Source: an uncultured Clostridia bacterium
Lineage (GTDB): Bacteria > Bacillota > Clostridia > Oscillospirales > Ruminococcaceae
Reading direction: 5' to 3'
Assembly: GCA_947629905.1 (NCBI GenBank)
Contig: CANRFM010000009.1
Location: forward strand, 21,907-85,906
Length of the DNA stretch: 64,000 bases
Shown piece by piece: positions 27,325 through 36,059 of this stretch (position 1 is the stretch's first letter; each line of letters begins with the position of its first letter). The translations under genes and the position numbers were made by a program. The notes below the pieces were generated by a model that saw only the letters and a list, made by a program, of their open reading frames with translations, searched no databases and was not told the DNA's origin.

Positions 27325-30063
27325 ATGAAACACCGAAACATTGCACTGGCGCTTGGCTTTTGCCTGCTTGGTGCGCAGCTTCCGGCTGTCGGAACGACCG
27401 TTCAGGCGGCAGAAGCTTATCCTTTCGTCACCAATTGCCCCTACATCTATGAACAGCTCACCCCCCAAGGACAGGAACTGTATGACAATATGTACAAAAC
27501 CTGTCTGGAAATCGATACCTCAGCAGAGACTCTGTCGGAGACAGACGATATCACTTACGATGTGTCGATGAGTGATGCGGAAATGGAAGATGTTGTAACC
27601 ATTTTCATGTATGACCACCCGGAGTTTTTCTGGATGAGCAACAGATGGAGTTATGGGTATTACCGGGGAAGTAATTATGTTCAGCTGCATATCTATGACT
27701 GCTATCAGGACGGCAGCGCACGGCTTGCGGCACGGGAAGAAATCATAGATACAGCGCAGGGCTACATTGACGAAGCACTGACTTACAGCACGGACTATGA
27801 CCGTGCAAAATCGATCCATGATTCACTGAGTGAGGATATTGCCTATGTGGAAGGCGACCTTGACCAGTCTCTTACCTCGGCGCTGCTGATGAAGGAGACA
27901 GTCTGTGCCGGCTATACCAAAGCCTACAACCTGATTGCCAATGCTGCCGGCGTGGATACCATTTCGCTGCTCGGTATCGGGCACGGCTGGAATGCTTCTT
28001 TGATCGGAGAGCACTGGTATCATGTGGATGTGACAAATGAGCTGTTCCTGTACTGCAATGCAGATATTGCCAAAATAGATGAACGAATGGGCAAATTTAC
28101 CATTACCTACAGCGACGGCACGGAAGAGACAGCCTATATGCATGATTACGATTATAGCTACTATACTGACATCATGCCGGATATGGACTATGCGTATGAC
28201 GGAAGCTACCGGGAACTGTCTGCCGAACCTGTGGTTCCGACAGAGCCGGTAACAGAACCGCCTACCGAACCGATAACAGAACCACCCACCGAACCGGAAC
28301 CGATCCCGGAATATGATCCTGTGCCGGAGGGGCTGTGTAACACGGCTTTGCGATCTGTGACAGAGGATGACCACATTGCGGCGGATACGGTTTCGGATCA
28401 GACTGGTTACAACATTTTCACGTATGTAGATGAACTTCAGGAAGTGCAGGACAGCGCAGGCAATCTGTATGCAGTCTGTGCCGCTGAGGACGGGGCTGTG
28501 CTAACTTCCCGTAACGGGGAGACTATTTTCATCCCGCAGAGCGGCTATACATTCGGTGCGGCAGCGATAGACGATGACGACAACCTCTATATTCTGTGGG
28601 GCAGAACGCTGGATACCTCCGTGGATGCAGATGACAACATTTTGGTAGGCAAGTATACGCTTTCCGGTGATCTGCTTGATACCTGCCCGATCCTGAGCGA
28701 TATCACGGAAGCGCAATATCCCTTTGATGGCGGCAATGCGGACATATGCTACAAAGACGGTGTGCTGGGCTGCCTGTATGATGTGCAGTGGACGAGCGGA
28801 CATCAGGGGTCGGAGTTCACGTTTATTGACACCGAAAATATGACGATCCTCGACCATTCCGACTGGGAGGGTTCCCATTCTCTGGGTGTCACCATGACGA
28901 ATTACAGCGAAGGCTTTGCGGCTGTACAGCGGGGTGATGTCTACGAAAGAGGACTGAACCTGACTGTATATCCTGCCGCATCTCCTGAGGATGTCGGGTT
29001 TACGGAACTGTCCTATGACGGCGGCTATACACTGATGCACAGCAGCGGTACATACGGGGAAAGCGGTTCGCATCAGAATGACACCCACCTGTACCTCGGC
29101 GGTCTGGCTGCCAACAATCTGGTATTTGCCCTTGCGGGGAAAGCAGAACGGGGCTACACCTCCGGGAATTATGCCGAATCGGATGTAGCAACTGAAAAGT
29201 TTGACGTATTTGTCCGGCTGATCTCACAGGATCTGGAAGAAGGCATGGAGGGGCTGAATGGCGTTGACCGTCTCGACGCTGCTACCGGAGAAGTGGCTGA
29301 TCAGAATGTTGTCTGGCTGACAAAAGTGGATGAGACGAACGATGCCGGTCAGGTGAAAATTGTGGCAATGCCTGACGGTGCATTCTGCGTCCTCTGGGAA
29401 GCCTTTGTGAATGGTCACTTTGACAGCGTGCGGTATGTGATTCTCGATCAGAAGGGCAATATCCTCCGCCCGGAATCGAAGATTGCCAATGCACGGCTTT
29501 CTAACACTTCCATACAGCCGATCGTGAACGGCAGGACACTTTACTGGGCAACCGGGGAAGAGGGTGCTGTCACATGGTACGAGGTAGCTCTGGATGCCTT
29601 TGCAGAACCGGAAGAAACGACTACCACCACGACCGAAACCACTACCACTACGACTGAAACTACGACCACCACAACAACTTACACAACGTCGGAAACGACT
29701 ACTACAACAACTTACACAACACCGGAAACGACTACCACGACGACTTACACAACGCCGGAAACGACCACCACGACGACTTACACAACGGCGGAAACGACTA
29801 CCACAACCACCTACACAACGCCGGAAACGACTACCACGACCCCCGAAACCCAACCGCAGTCTGTATCTGGTGATGTCAATGGTGACGGCGTGCTTACGAC
29901 CGATGATGTTTCTATGCTTCTGACCGAGATCAGTGGACAGATGTTTGGCATCAGTTACTTTACAGATCAGCAGTTTGCTGCCGCAGATTATAATCAGGAT
30001 GGTGTTCTGACAGTGGATGATGCTTCTGCTTTTCTGATGGAAATTGCAATGTCTATGTTCTAA
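27325..30063 (+). CDS. Secreted transglutaminase-like protein with Thr-rich linker and dockerin
   Basis: A 912-residue exported protein. The signal peptide ends near VQAAEA (~29). A transglutaminase/papain-like domain spans ~100-240, with Cys in TVCAGYTKAY (~193), His in GIGHGWNA (~218) and Asp in HVDVTNE (~234), the full triad. A Pro/Thr/Glu linker (~300-330) leads to a ~430-residue domain with repeated SQTG/GNLYAV-type strands, possibly a beta-propeller. Then a linker of 11-residue ETTTTTTYTTP repeats (~763-842) and a C-terminal dockerin (GDVNGDGVLTTDDVSMLL and ADYNQDGVLTVDDASAFL). It could cross-link or cleave proteins or peptides on the cellulosome; no substrate can be assigned. It has its own promoter and terminator. 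Confidence 0.85.
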   Translation: MKHRNIALALGFCLLGAQLPAVGTTVQAAEAYPFVTNCPYIYEQLTPQGQELYDNMYKTCLEIDTSAETLSETDDITYDVSMSDAEMEDVVTIFMYDHPEFFWMSNRWSYGYYRGSNYVQLHIYDCYQDGSARLAAREEIIDTAQGYIDEALTYSTDYDRAKSIHDSLSEDIAYVEGDLDQSLTSALLMKETVCAGYTKAYNLIANAAGVDTISLLGIGHGWNASLIGEHWYHVDVTNELFLYCNADIAKIDERMGKFTITYSDGTEETAYMHDYDYSYYTDIMPDMDYAYDGSYRELSAEPVVPTEPVTEPPTEPITEPPTEPEPIPEYDPVPEGLCNTALRSVTEDDHIAADTVSDQTGYNIFTYVDELQEVQDSAGNLYAVCAAEDGAVLTSRNGETIFIPQSGYTFGAAAIDDDDNLYILWGRTLDTSVDADDNILVGKYTLSGDLLDTCPILSDITEAQYPFDGGNADICYKDGVLGCLYDVQWTSGHQGSEFTFIDTENMTILDHSDWEGSHSLGVTMTNYSEGFAAVQRGDVYERGLNLTVYPAASPEDVGFTELSYDGGYTLMHSSGTYGESGSHQNDTHLYLGGLAANNLVFALAGKAERGYTSGNYAESDVATEKFDVFVRLISQDLEEGMEGLNGVDRLDAATGEVADQNVVWLTKVDETNDAGQVKIVAMPDGAFCVLWEAFVNGHFDSVRYVILDQKGNILRPESKIANARLSNTSIQPIVNGRTLYWATGEEGAVTWYEVALDAFAEPEETTTTTTETTTTTTETTTTTTTYTTSETTTTTTYTTPETTTTTTYTTPETTTTTTYTTAETTTTTTYTTPETTTTTPETQPQSVSGDVNGDGVLTTDDVSMLLTEISGQMFGISYFTDQQFAAADYNQDGVLTVDDASAFLMEIAMSMF
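29617..29850 (+). repeat. 33-bp coding repeats for the Thr-rich linker
   Basis: Tandem units of about 33 bp, each starting GAAACGACTACCACGAC and encoding ETTTTTTYTTP with small variations (S, P or A at the end). About five full units follow shorter Thr-only units. Third-position variation between units shows they are translated and under protein-level selection; copy number may vary by slippage. Confidence 0.85.
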
Positions 30064-30100
30064 AATCCTGAGCGTAAAGGATACCGTGATCAGAATAGAG

Positions 30101-30136
30101 GGCTGCATGGCTGAGACGGCTATGCAGCCTTTTCTT
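30101..30136 (+). terminator. Intrinsic terminator after the transglutaminase-dockerin gene
   Basis: GGCTGCATGGC (30101-30111) pairs with GCTATGCAGCC (30119-30129) through 11 bp with one G-U pair and a 7-base loop, followed directly by TTTTCTT. It lies 38 bases after the stop codon. Confidence 0.85.
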
Positions 30137-30271
30137 CCTGAAAAACAAGGGATAAAACCGCTGACAGGTCAGCATGGGAGATGAAAAATGCACAAATATT
30201 GAAAATGTATGAACTTGTTTTTCTGCTTTTTTCTTCATAAATATTTTACAAAGGTTTTCGCCCGGAATCCA

Positions 30272-30300
30272 TTGACAAGTTCCCTGAAAACGTTTATAAT
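30272..30300 (+). promoter_or_regulatory. Consensus promoter of the GH5 cellulase gene
   Basis: TTGACA (30272-30277), 17-bp spacer, TATAAT (30295-30300): both hexamers perfect, so basal transcription should be strong. The leader is about 30 bases and contains the ribosome site AAGGGGG. Confidence 0.8.
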
Positions 30301-30338
30301 TGAAGTATAATTATTATATTCAGAAGGGGGAACTTTTC

Positions 30339-32261
30339 ATGAAAAAAACTTCCGGCAGACTTGTCTCTGCACTTTCCGCCGCAGCGCTTTCCGTGACAGC
30401 CCTCGGAGCATTTTCCGCTGTACTGCCTGCACAGGCAGCCGGGCTTTCCGGGCTGGATGCCAAGGGTATCACTTCCCAGATGGTGATCGGCTGGAATCTC
30501 GGCAATACGCTTGACAGCAGCGGCACAAATCTTCCGAGCGATGCCGCACCGCAGAAATTTGCGACTGCATGGGGCAACCCTGTTCCGACCGAGGATCTGA
30601 TCCAGACCGTCAAGGACGGCGGCTTCAACACCATCCGTATCCCTACCACATGGTACGAACATCTCGAATGGGACGAGGGCTCCCAGATGTACCTCATCAA
30701 TGATCAGTGGATGGATTTCGTGAAGCAGACCGTGGACTATGCCTATGACCGTGATATGTTCGTCATTCTGAACGTTCACCATGAGGACTGGGTCAATGTC
30801 GGCGAGTTCACCGATGCTACGTTCCAGACCGCATCCAAGAAACTGACTGACATCTGGTCTCAGGTTTCCGAGGAATTTAAGGACTACGACCAGCATCTGA
30901 TTTTTGAGGGCATGAATGAACCCCGTCAGACAGGGCTTGGCGGCTCTGTAGAATGGGGCGCAGGCGATGCGAATTCGTGGAGCTACATCAACCGCCTGAA
31001 TGCACAGTTTGTCAGCACCGTCCGTGGACAGGGTTCTGCTGCCAACAAGGAGCGTCTGCTGATGCTCCCCGGCTACTGCGCATCCTCCACACCGGAGACG
31101 ATCCGTGCCATTGAAATTCCTGCCAATGCCGGCAATGTGGCACTTTCCGTTCATGCATATTCGCCGTACTTCTTCACCATGGCGACCGATGCGTACGCTA
31201 ACCACTCCTTCCCCGGCGCAAGCGGCTACGGAGAGGACTATGACGGCGCACTGTCCAATATGTTCAACGAGTTCAGCTCGATCATGAACGAGAAAAATTG
31301 TCCGATCATCATCGGCGAGTTCGGTGCATCTGACTTCGGCAACACCGAGGACAGAGCAAGATGGGCGACTTCTTACCTGAGCAAGGCAAAGCAAGCTGGT
31401 ATTCCTTGTGTGTTGTGGGACAACAATGTTCCCGGCAACGGCACGGAGAACGGCGAAGCACACGGCTATATTTACCGTGCAACCAATACATGGTACCCGA
31501 ATTCCGCACCGGTCGTTCAGGCAATGATGCAGGTTTACGGTATCACTCCCAACCTCAAGCCCTATGAGGAGCTGAAGTTCGACTGGAGCAAGGTTAAGAT
31601 CGGTGACGACTGGATCGAGCTGTACCGTGAGGAAAACGGCAAGGAAGTTGCATCGTGGAAAAACTTTACCGTAAGCGGCTGGCAGGATTATGTGAATGAG
31701 AATTATGACTTCGTCATGATCTATGATTCTTCGAGCAATCCGGAACTGGTGCTGCAGGGCACCGGCAAAGACAGCTGGAACAGAATTCAGTCCGGCACAG
31801 TCAGTGAAAATGCGTTCATGCAGTATTTCAGCTATGCGGATATTATGCAGGGACTTGGCAGCGAGTCGCTTTCTGATATGCAGAATCTCTTCATCAGCGC
31901 AAGCAACAGCGACATGACCGCTTACGCGCTCTATGCAGTCCCCAAGGGCAGCGTTGTAGCACCGACCGAGTCCGTTGAACCGACCGAGACAACAACGGAA
32001 GCTGTTGCGCCGACAGAGACTGAGACAGCTGAAGTTACTGATGTACCTGTTGTAACGGAAACAGAGTCAACGCCGGTCGAGGGAGAGACGATCCTTGGCG
32101 ATGCAGACGGTAACAACACAGTGGAGCTGGCAGATATTGTTTTACTTCAGAAATATCTGCTCGGCATGAATGTGACCGTTAAGGCAGGGGCAGAGCTGAA
32201 CGGCGATGGTGTTGTAGACATTTTCGACCTCGCACTGCTCAAGCATATGCTCGTTCACTAA
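30339..32261 (+). CDS. Secreted GH5 endoglucanase with C-terminal dockerin
   Basis: A 640-residue cellulosomal cellulase. Signal peptide ~1-35 (cleavage near AQAAG). The GH5 barrel (~40-385) starts with MVIGWNLGNTLDS; the acid/base Glu is in FEGMNEP (~193), the nucleophile Glu in IIIGEFGAS (~328), and the substrate-site His in LNVHHEDW. A ~130-residue region (~405-535, starting KPYEELKFDW) looks like an additional beta-rich carbohydrate-binding or accessory module that I do not recognise. A Thr/Glu/Pro linker and a dockerin (GDADGNNTVELADIVLLQ; LNGDGVVDIFDLALLK) finish the protein. Start ATG 30339 is chosen for the signal peptide and AAGGGGG site. Cleavage of beta-1,4-glucan is expected. Confidence 0.93.
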   Translation: MKKTSGRLVSALSAAALSVTALGAFSAVLPAQAAGLSGLDAKGITSQMVIGWNLGNTLDSSGTNLPSDAAPQKFATAWGNPVPTEDLIQTVKDGGFNTIRIPTTWYEHLEWDEGSQMYLINDQWMDFVKQTVDYAYDRDMFVILNVHHEDWVNVGEFTDATFQTASKKLTDIWSQVSEEFKDYDQHLIFEGMNEPRQTGLGGSVEWGAGDANSWSYINRLNAQFVSTVRGQGSAANKERLLMLPGYCASSTPETIRAIEIPANAGNVALSVHAYSPYFFTMATDAYANHSFPGASGYGEDYDGALSNMFNEFSSIMNEKNCPIIIGEFGASDFGNTEDRARWATSYLSKAKQAGIPCVLWDNNVPGNGTENGEAHGYIYRATNTWYPNSAPVVQAMMQVYGITPNLKPYEELKFDWSKVKIGDDWIELYREENGKEVASWKNFTVSGWQDYVNENYDFVMIYDSSSNPELVLQGTGKDSWNRIQSGTVSENAFMQYFSYADIMQGLGSESLSDMQNLFISASNSDMTAYALYAVPKGSVVAPTESVEPTETTTEAVAPTETETAEVTDVPVVTETESTPVEGETILGDADGNNTVELADIVLLQKYLLGMNVTVKAGAELNGDGVVDIFDLALLKHMLVH

Positions 32262-32289
32262 TCATTCTGAACAATTGTATTCTTTGAGT

Positions 32290-32341
32290 TGCCGCCCTTT
32301 GCGCCGCAAGGTGCATCGGGCGGCACATTTGATTTGTTTTT
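32290..32341 (+). terminator. Terminator after the GH5 gene
   Basis: TGCCGCCC (32290-32297) pairs with GGGCGGCA (32318-32325) around a 20-base loop that itself can fold; a T-rich stretch (CATTTGATTTGTTTTT) follows. It is 28 bases after the stop. Confidence 0.7.
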
Positions 32342-32415
32342 CAAGGTGCGAATCATACAAATAGTATACTTTGATATAACAATAACAGTTTACAGGCAGC
32401 AGGTGATTGCTGCAC

Positions 32416-32432
32416 TTGTGCATAATGCACAA
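32416..32432. promoter_or_regulatory. Perfect 8-bp inverted repeat upstream of the EAL gene
   Basis: TTGTGCAT-A-ATGCACAA, 60 bases upstream of the -35 at 32492. It shares the TGTGCA/TGCACA core with the palindrome at 17880-17894. A dimeric regulator site is possible; no regulator is assigned. Confidence 0.4.
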
Positions 32433-32491
32433 AGAACGTAATGGAAAACAATATGTTTTGTACAAAAAGAAAAACAATTTTACAGAAAGTA

Positions 32492-32520
32492 TTTACATTA
32501 TATGAACAATATGATATAAT
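32492..32520 (+). promoter_or_regulatory. Promoter of the GGDEF/EAL gene
   Basis: TTTACA (32492-32497), 17-bp spacer, TATAAT (32515-32520), 36 bases before the chosen start codon. Confidence 0.7.
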
Positions 32521-32556
32521 AATAACAAGGTATCTGACAGGACGGGGGTGTGCGGA

Positions 32557-34242
32557 ATGAATCAGCCGGATGGGTTCCATATCTCACGGGAGATCATGGA
32601 TTTTATGCATAAGGCAAGCAAAGCGGCAAATGAAAATTCGTGGCAGATCATATCGAATGCAGTGGTCGGACTTGCGGAAAAGCTCCATGCAGCCTGTATC
32701 CGCATCTGCCTTGATGTGCCGGACGGGACATTTGTTCCGATGGGACAGCACACGGAGGAAACGCTGTACCTTGCCGGAGAAGCCGGTGCGGAAACGTGTG
32801 TCGATTATGATATGGGCGAAAACGGTGTCTTTTCCGTGCAGGTCGCACCAGTAAAGGGGCATTGCTGGACGGAAGCAGAACAGGATGCCGTGCAGTATCT
32901 GAGCGAAAACCTGTTTTTGCTGTGCAGCCGTATGCTCATGCGCAAAATGTTGGAAAATGCGGCATCTCTCGATTATCTGACGGGTGCTTTCAATAAGCAG
33001 GGCATGATTCGTCACGGCACATCGCTTGGCGGGGCGCTGGCGGATTATGTGGGCATTTATCTGAATCTGAAAAATTTCAAATACATCAACTCCACGATCG
33101 GACAGAAAAGCGGGGATGAACTGCTTGTTGCCTACTGTGAGGCACTGCGGAAACAGCTTCTCCCCGGTGAAACGATCTGCCGTCCGGGCAGTGACAATTA
33201 TTTCCTGCTAATTCGCAAGGAACACGCAGAGGCATATCTGAAATTCCTGCGGGAAGTGACAGTTTCTATCCGGAGTGTCAGCCGGACGTTTACCCTGTAT
33301 GCCAATGCGGGTATCTATGACATTCAGCCGGGTGACGATATTGGAACGGCGCTGAATGCTGCGGGCATTGCGCTGCAAACCGTGCGCACGTCCGGACAAG
33401 CAGAGGAGCAGCTCTGGTATGACCCCTCCATGAAGGAACAGGTGCTGCACGAGAAAGAGATCTCCCAGATGTTCCCAGTCGCATTGAAAAATGGGGAGTT
33501 TGTGGTCTACTATCAGCCCAAGGTGTCACTATCAGATCAGACACTGTGCGGCAGTGAAGCGCTGGTGCGCTGGCTGCATGACGGCAGCATTGTGCCGCCG
33601 ATGGATTTTATTCCGGTGCTGGAAAAAGAGGGCACGGTCTGTCAGCTCGATTTCTACGTACTGGAGCGTGTCTGTCAGGATCTGCGGCACTGGCTGGATA
33701 ATGGCATTGTTCCCGTGCGGGTTTCCGTGAATTTTTCGCAGCAGCATCTGCACAATGAAACGCTGGCGGAAATGATCGTTGCCGTACTGGAAAAATATAA
33801 CATTGACAGCAACCTGATTGAGGTCGAGCTGACGGAAATGTCCGGTACACGCAATCATGATGCCATGCTGGCATTTCTGGAAAAGATGCATGCCTGCGGT
33901 ATCTGCACGTCCATTGATGATTTCGGGACGGGGTATTCTTCGCTGAATATGCTCCGGGAGTTCCATATGGACATTATCAAACTGGACAAGTCTTTCCTTG
34001 ACCGTATCACGACGGAAAATGCAGATTACCGGACGGACGAGATCGTCATTGAGAATATTTTCCGCATGGCACAGGCGCTTAACCTTGAAATTGTCTCCGA
34101 GGGTGTGGAAACAGCCCGGCAGGCAGAATTTCTCCGGCGCATTCATTGCGACATGGCGCAGGGTTTCCTGTTTGACAAGCCCCTGCCGCATGACGAGTAT
34201 GAACAGCGTCTGCGGGGCAACCGGCATTACGAACTGCCGTAA
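32557..34242 (+). CDS. GAF-like / degenerate GGDEF / EAL protein, probable c-di-GMP phosphodiesterase
   Basis: A 561-residue soluble protein. Residues ~20-130 resemble a GAF sensor; a GGDEF fold at ~140-290 has GSDNY where GG(D/E)EF should be, so diguanylate cyclase activity is not expected. The EAL domain (~305-545) keeps the metal and catalytic residues: SEALVRW, ELTEM, DDFGTGYSSL, KLDKSF and EGVE. It should hydrolyse c-di-GMP to pGpG in the cytosol, with the GGDEF part perhaps binding GTP as regulator. ATG 32557 is preferred to GTG 32548 because GGGGGT lies eight bases before it. Monocistronic with its own promoter and terminator. Confidence 0.9.
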   Translation: MNQPDGFHISREIMDFMHKASKAANENSWQIISNAVVGLAEKLHAACIRICLDVPDGTFVPMGQHTEETLYLAGEAGAETCVDYDMGENGVFSVQVAPVKGHCWTEAEQDAVQYLSENLFLLCSRMLMRKMLENAASLDYLTGAFNKQGMIRHGTSLGGALADYVGIYLNLKNFKYINSTIGQKSGDELLVAYCEALRKQLLPGETICRPGSDNYFLLIRKEHAEAYLKFLREVTVSIRSVSRTFTLYANAGIYDIQPGDDIGTALNAAGIALQTVRTSGQAEEQLWYDPSMKEQVLHEKEISQMFPVALKNGEFVVYYQPKVSLSDQTLCGSEALVRWLHDGSIVPPMDFIPVLEKEGTVCQLDFYVLERVCQDLRHWLDNGIVPVRVSVNFSQQHLHNETLAEMIVAVLEKYNIDSNLIEVELTEMSGTRNHDAMLAFLEKMHACGICTSIDDFGTGYSSLNMLREFHMDIIKLDKSFLDRITTENADYRTDEIVIENIFRMAQALNLEIVSEGVETARQAEFLRRIHCDMAQGFLFDKPLPHDEYEQRLRGNRHYELP

Positions 34243-34258
34243 AAAAGCTATAAGACAG

Positions 34259-34290
34259 GCTCTCAGAACGGATCTGAGAGCTTGTTTTTT
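34259..34290 (+). terminator. Terminator of the EAL gene, facing mntP
   Basis: GCTCTCAGA (34259-34267) and TCTGAGAGC (34273-34281) form a perfect 9-bp stem with loop ACGGA, then TTGTTTTTT. Located between convergent genes; the opposite strand has AGCTTTTTT farther out, so weak bidirectional use is possible. Confidence 0.85.
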
Positions 34291-34305
34291 GTATAGCCGC
34301 CTGTT

Positions 34306-34869
34306 TCAGGAGAAAAACATATGCTCGATAAAAATCTTCACCCCGATACTGACAAGGATCAGACCGCCGACGATCTGCGCCCGGCTGCCGAGTTTCTGCC
34401 CGGTCTTTTTCCCGATCAGCACACCGACCAGTGAAAACCCGAACGTCACCCCTGCGATCTCCAGCGCCGCCGGAACGATCTGCACATCCGGCAGCGCCGC
34501 AAAACTCACACCGACCGCCAGTGCATCAATACTGGTAGCAATGCCCTGCATCAGGAGCATTTTGGCAGTAAGCGAAAATGCCGCCGTTTCCTCTTTTTGT
34601 GTGACAGCATCGAGGATCATTTTCCCGCCGATGTAGCCAAGCAGCACCAGCGCAATGTAGTGATCCAGTGCCGTGATGTAGGCTTCAAAGGCTTTCCCCA
34701 GACAAAACCCGATCGTCGGCATCAGCCCCTGAAATCCCCCGAAACACACAGCGATACCGAGCATTCTGTTCCGGCTCAGATTATTGCAGCATAGCCCATT
34801 TGTGATGGACACAGCAAAGGCATCCATAGACAGCCCCACAGCGATGAGAATGATCTCGAGAATGCTCAT
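34306..34869 (-). CDS. mntP: Putative manganese efflux pump
   Basis: A 187-residue integral membrane protein with six predicted spans, the normal MntP size. Characteristic acidic positions in the membrane are visible in GLSMDAFAVSI and in a later SIDALAVGVSF, the two-fold repeat of this family. It exports Mn2+ (family knowledge). It lies 18 bases after tgt on the minus strand and may be co-transcribed. No yybP-ykoY riboswitch is possible in so short a gap, so manganese control by that route is not seen here. Confidence 0.93.
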   Translation of the reverse strand: MSILEIILIAVGLSMDAFAVSITNGLCCNNLSRNRMLGIAVCFGGFQGLMPTIGFCLGKAFEAYITALDHYIALVLLGYIGGKMILDAVTQKEETAAFSLTAKMLLMQGIATSIDALAVGVSFAALPDVQIVPAALEIAGVTFGFSLVGVLIGKKTGQKLGSRAQIVGGLILVSIGVKIFIEHMFFS

Positions 34870-34887
34870 AGCCCTCTCCTTCCGGCA

Positions 34888-36027
34888 TCAGTCCTCCGGT
34901 GCTTTTTGTGCGAGCAGCGTGCTGTATTCTGCCCGGAACTGTGCAAAAGTCCCCTCGTCCAGCGCTGCCCGGATCCGTTCTGCCAGTGTGTTGTAAAAAT
35001 AGAGATTGTGCATGACCGTCAGCCGCCCGGCAAGCATTTCATTGGCTTTGAACAGGTGACGCACATACGCTCTGGAAAAATTCCGGCAGGCAGGGCAGTC
35101 GCACTGTTCATCCATCGGGCGTGCATCGGTTTCATATGTCTGATTCTTCATGTGTCGGATACCCTGCCATGTGAAAATCGTTCCGTGCCGTGCATTGCGG
35201 GTCGGCATTACGCAGTCAAACATATCAATGCCCCGTGCCACGCCCTCGATGATATTGGACGGTGTGCCGACACCCATTAAATACCTCGGCTTGTCAGCCG
35301 GCATATGCGGTACGACTACATCGAGGATGTGGTACATCTCCTCTGTCGGTTCACCCACGGCAAGACCGCCCACGGCGTAGCCGTCAAGATCCAGTTCCCG
35401 GATCGCCTGCATATGCTTGATACGAAGCGCATCGAACGTACAGCCCTGATTGATGCCGAACAGAAGCTGCTTCGGGTTAATGGTATCCGGCAGTGCAGCA
35501 AGGCGTTCCATTTCGGCTTTGCAGCGCACCAGCCAGCGGGTCGTCCGTTCGCAGGAACGTGCCGCATAATCGTAGGGGGCAGGATTCTCCACGCACTCGT
35601 CAAATGCCATGGCAATGGTAGAGGCAAGGTGCGACTGGATCTGCATACTTTCTTCCGGTCCCATGAAAATACGCTTGCCGTCCAAATGTGACTGAAAGTA
35701 TACGCCCTCCTCTTTTATCTTACGCAGTTTGGCAAGAGAAAATACCTGAAACCCGCCGCTGTCCGTCAGGATGGGGCGCTGCCAGTTCATGAACTTGTGC
35801 AGCCCGCCCATTTGATGAATGACCCCGTCCCCCGGGCGCAGGTGCAGGTGATAGGTGTTGCACAGCTCCACCTGACATTTCAGTCCGACAAGCTCCGGGG
35901 AGGAAATACCGCCCTTAATGGCGGCAGACGTGCCGACATTCATGAAGCAGGGGGTCTGAAAGGTGCCGTGTACGGTCTCGACCTGTCCCCGGCGGGCAAG
36001 GTTTTCGGTTTTCAGCAGTGTGTACAT
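34888..36027 (-). CDS. tgt: Queuine tRNA-ribosyltransferase (tRNA-guanine transglycosylase)
   Basis: Exchanges guanine 34 of GUN-anticodon tRNAs for preQ1. The 379 residues contain ILTDSGGFQVFSL (nucleophile/base-binding Asp region), the GVGTPSNIIEGV substrate region and the catalytic FDCVMPTRNARHG. The zinc site is CDCPAC...H near the C-terminus (CDCPACRNFSRAYVRHLF). No queA or other queuosine gene and no preQ1 riboswitch lie in the window; the gap to the permease gene is only 32 bases. Likely operon with mntP downstream. Confidence 0.96.
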   Translation of the reverse strand: MYTLLKTENLARRGQVETVHGTFQTPCFMNVGTSAAIKGGISSPELVGLKCQVELCNTYHLHLRPGDGVIHQMGGLHKFMNWQRPILTDSGGFQVFSLAKLRKIKEEGVYFQSHLDGKRIFMGPEESMQIQSHLASTIAMAFDECVENPAPYDYAARSCERTTRWLVRCKAEMERLAALPDTINPKQLLFGINQGCTFDALRIKHMQAIRELDLDGYAVGGLAVGEPTEEMYHILDVVVPHMPADKPRYLMGVGTPSNIIEGVARGIDMFDCVMPTRNARHGTIFTWQGIRHMKNQTYETDARPMDEQCDCPACRNFSRAYVRHLFKANEMLAGRLTVMHNLYFYNTLAERIRAALDEGTFAQFRAEYSTLLAQKAPED

Positions 36028-36059
36028 ATCGATTCTCCTATTTGGTATTGTAGTTTTTC

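Noticed and set aside
29617..29850. Short tandem repeats that could suggest a CRISPR array
   Set aside because: No unique spacers; the repeats are in frame and encode a Thr-rich linker.
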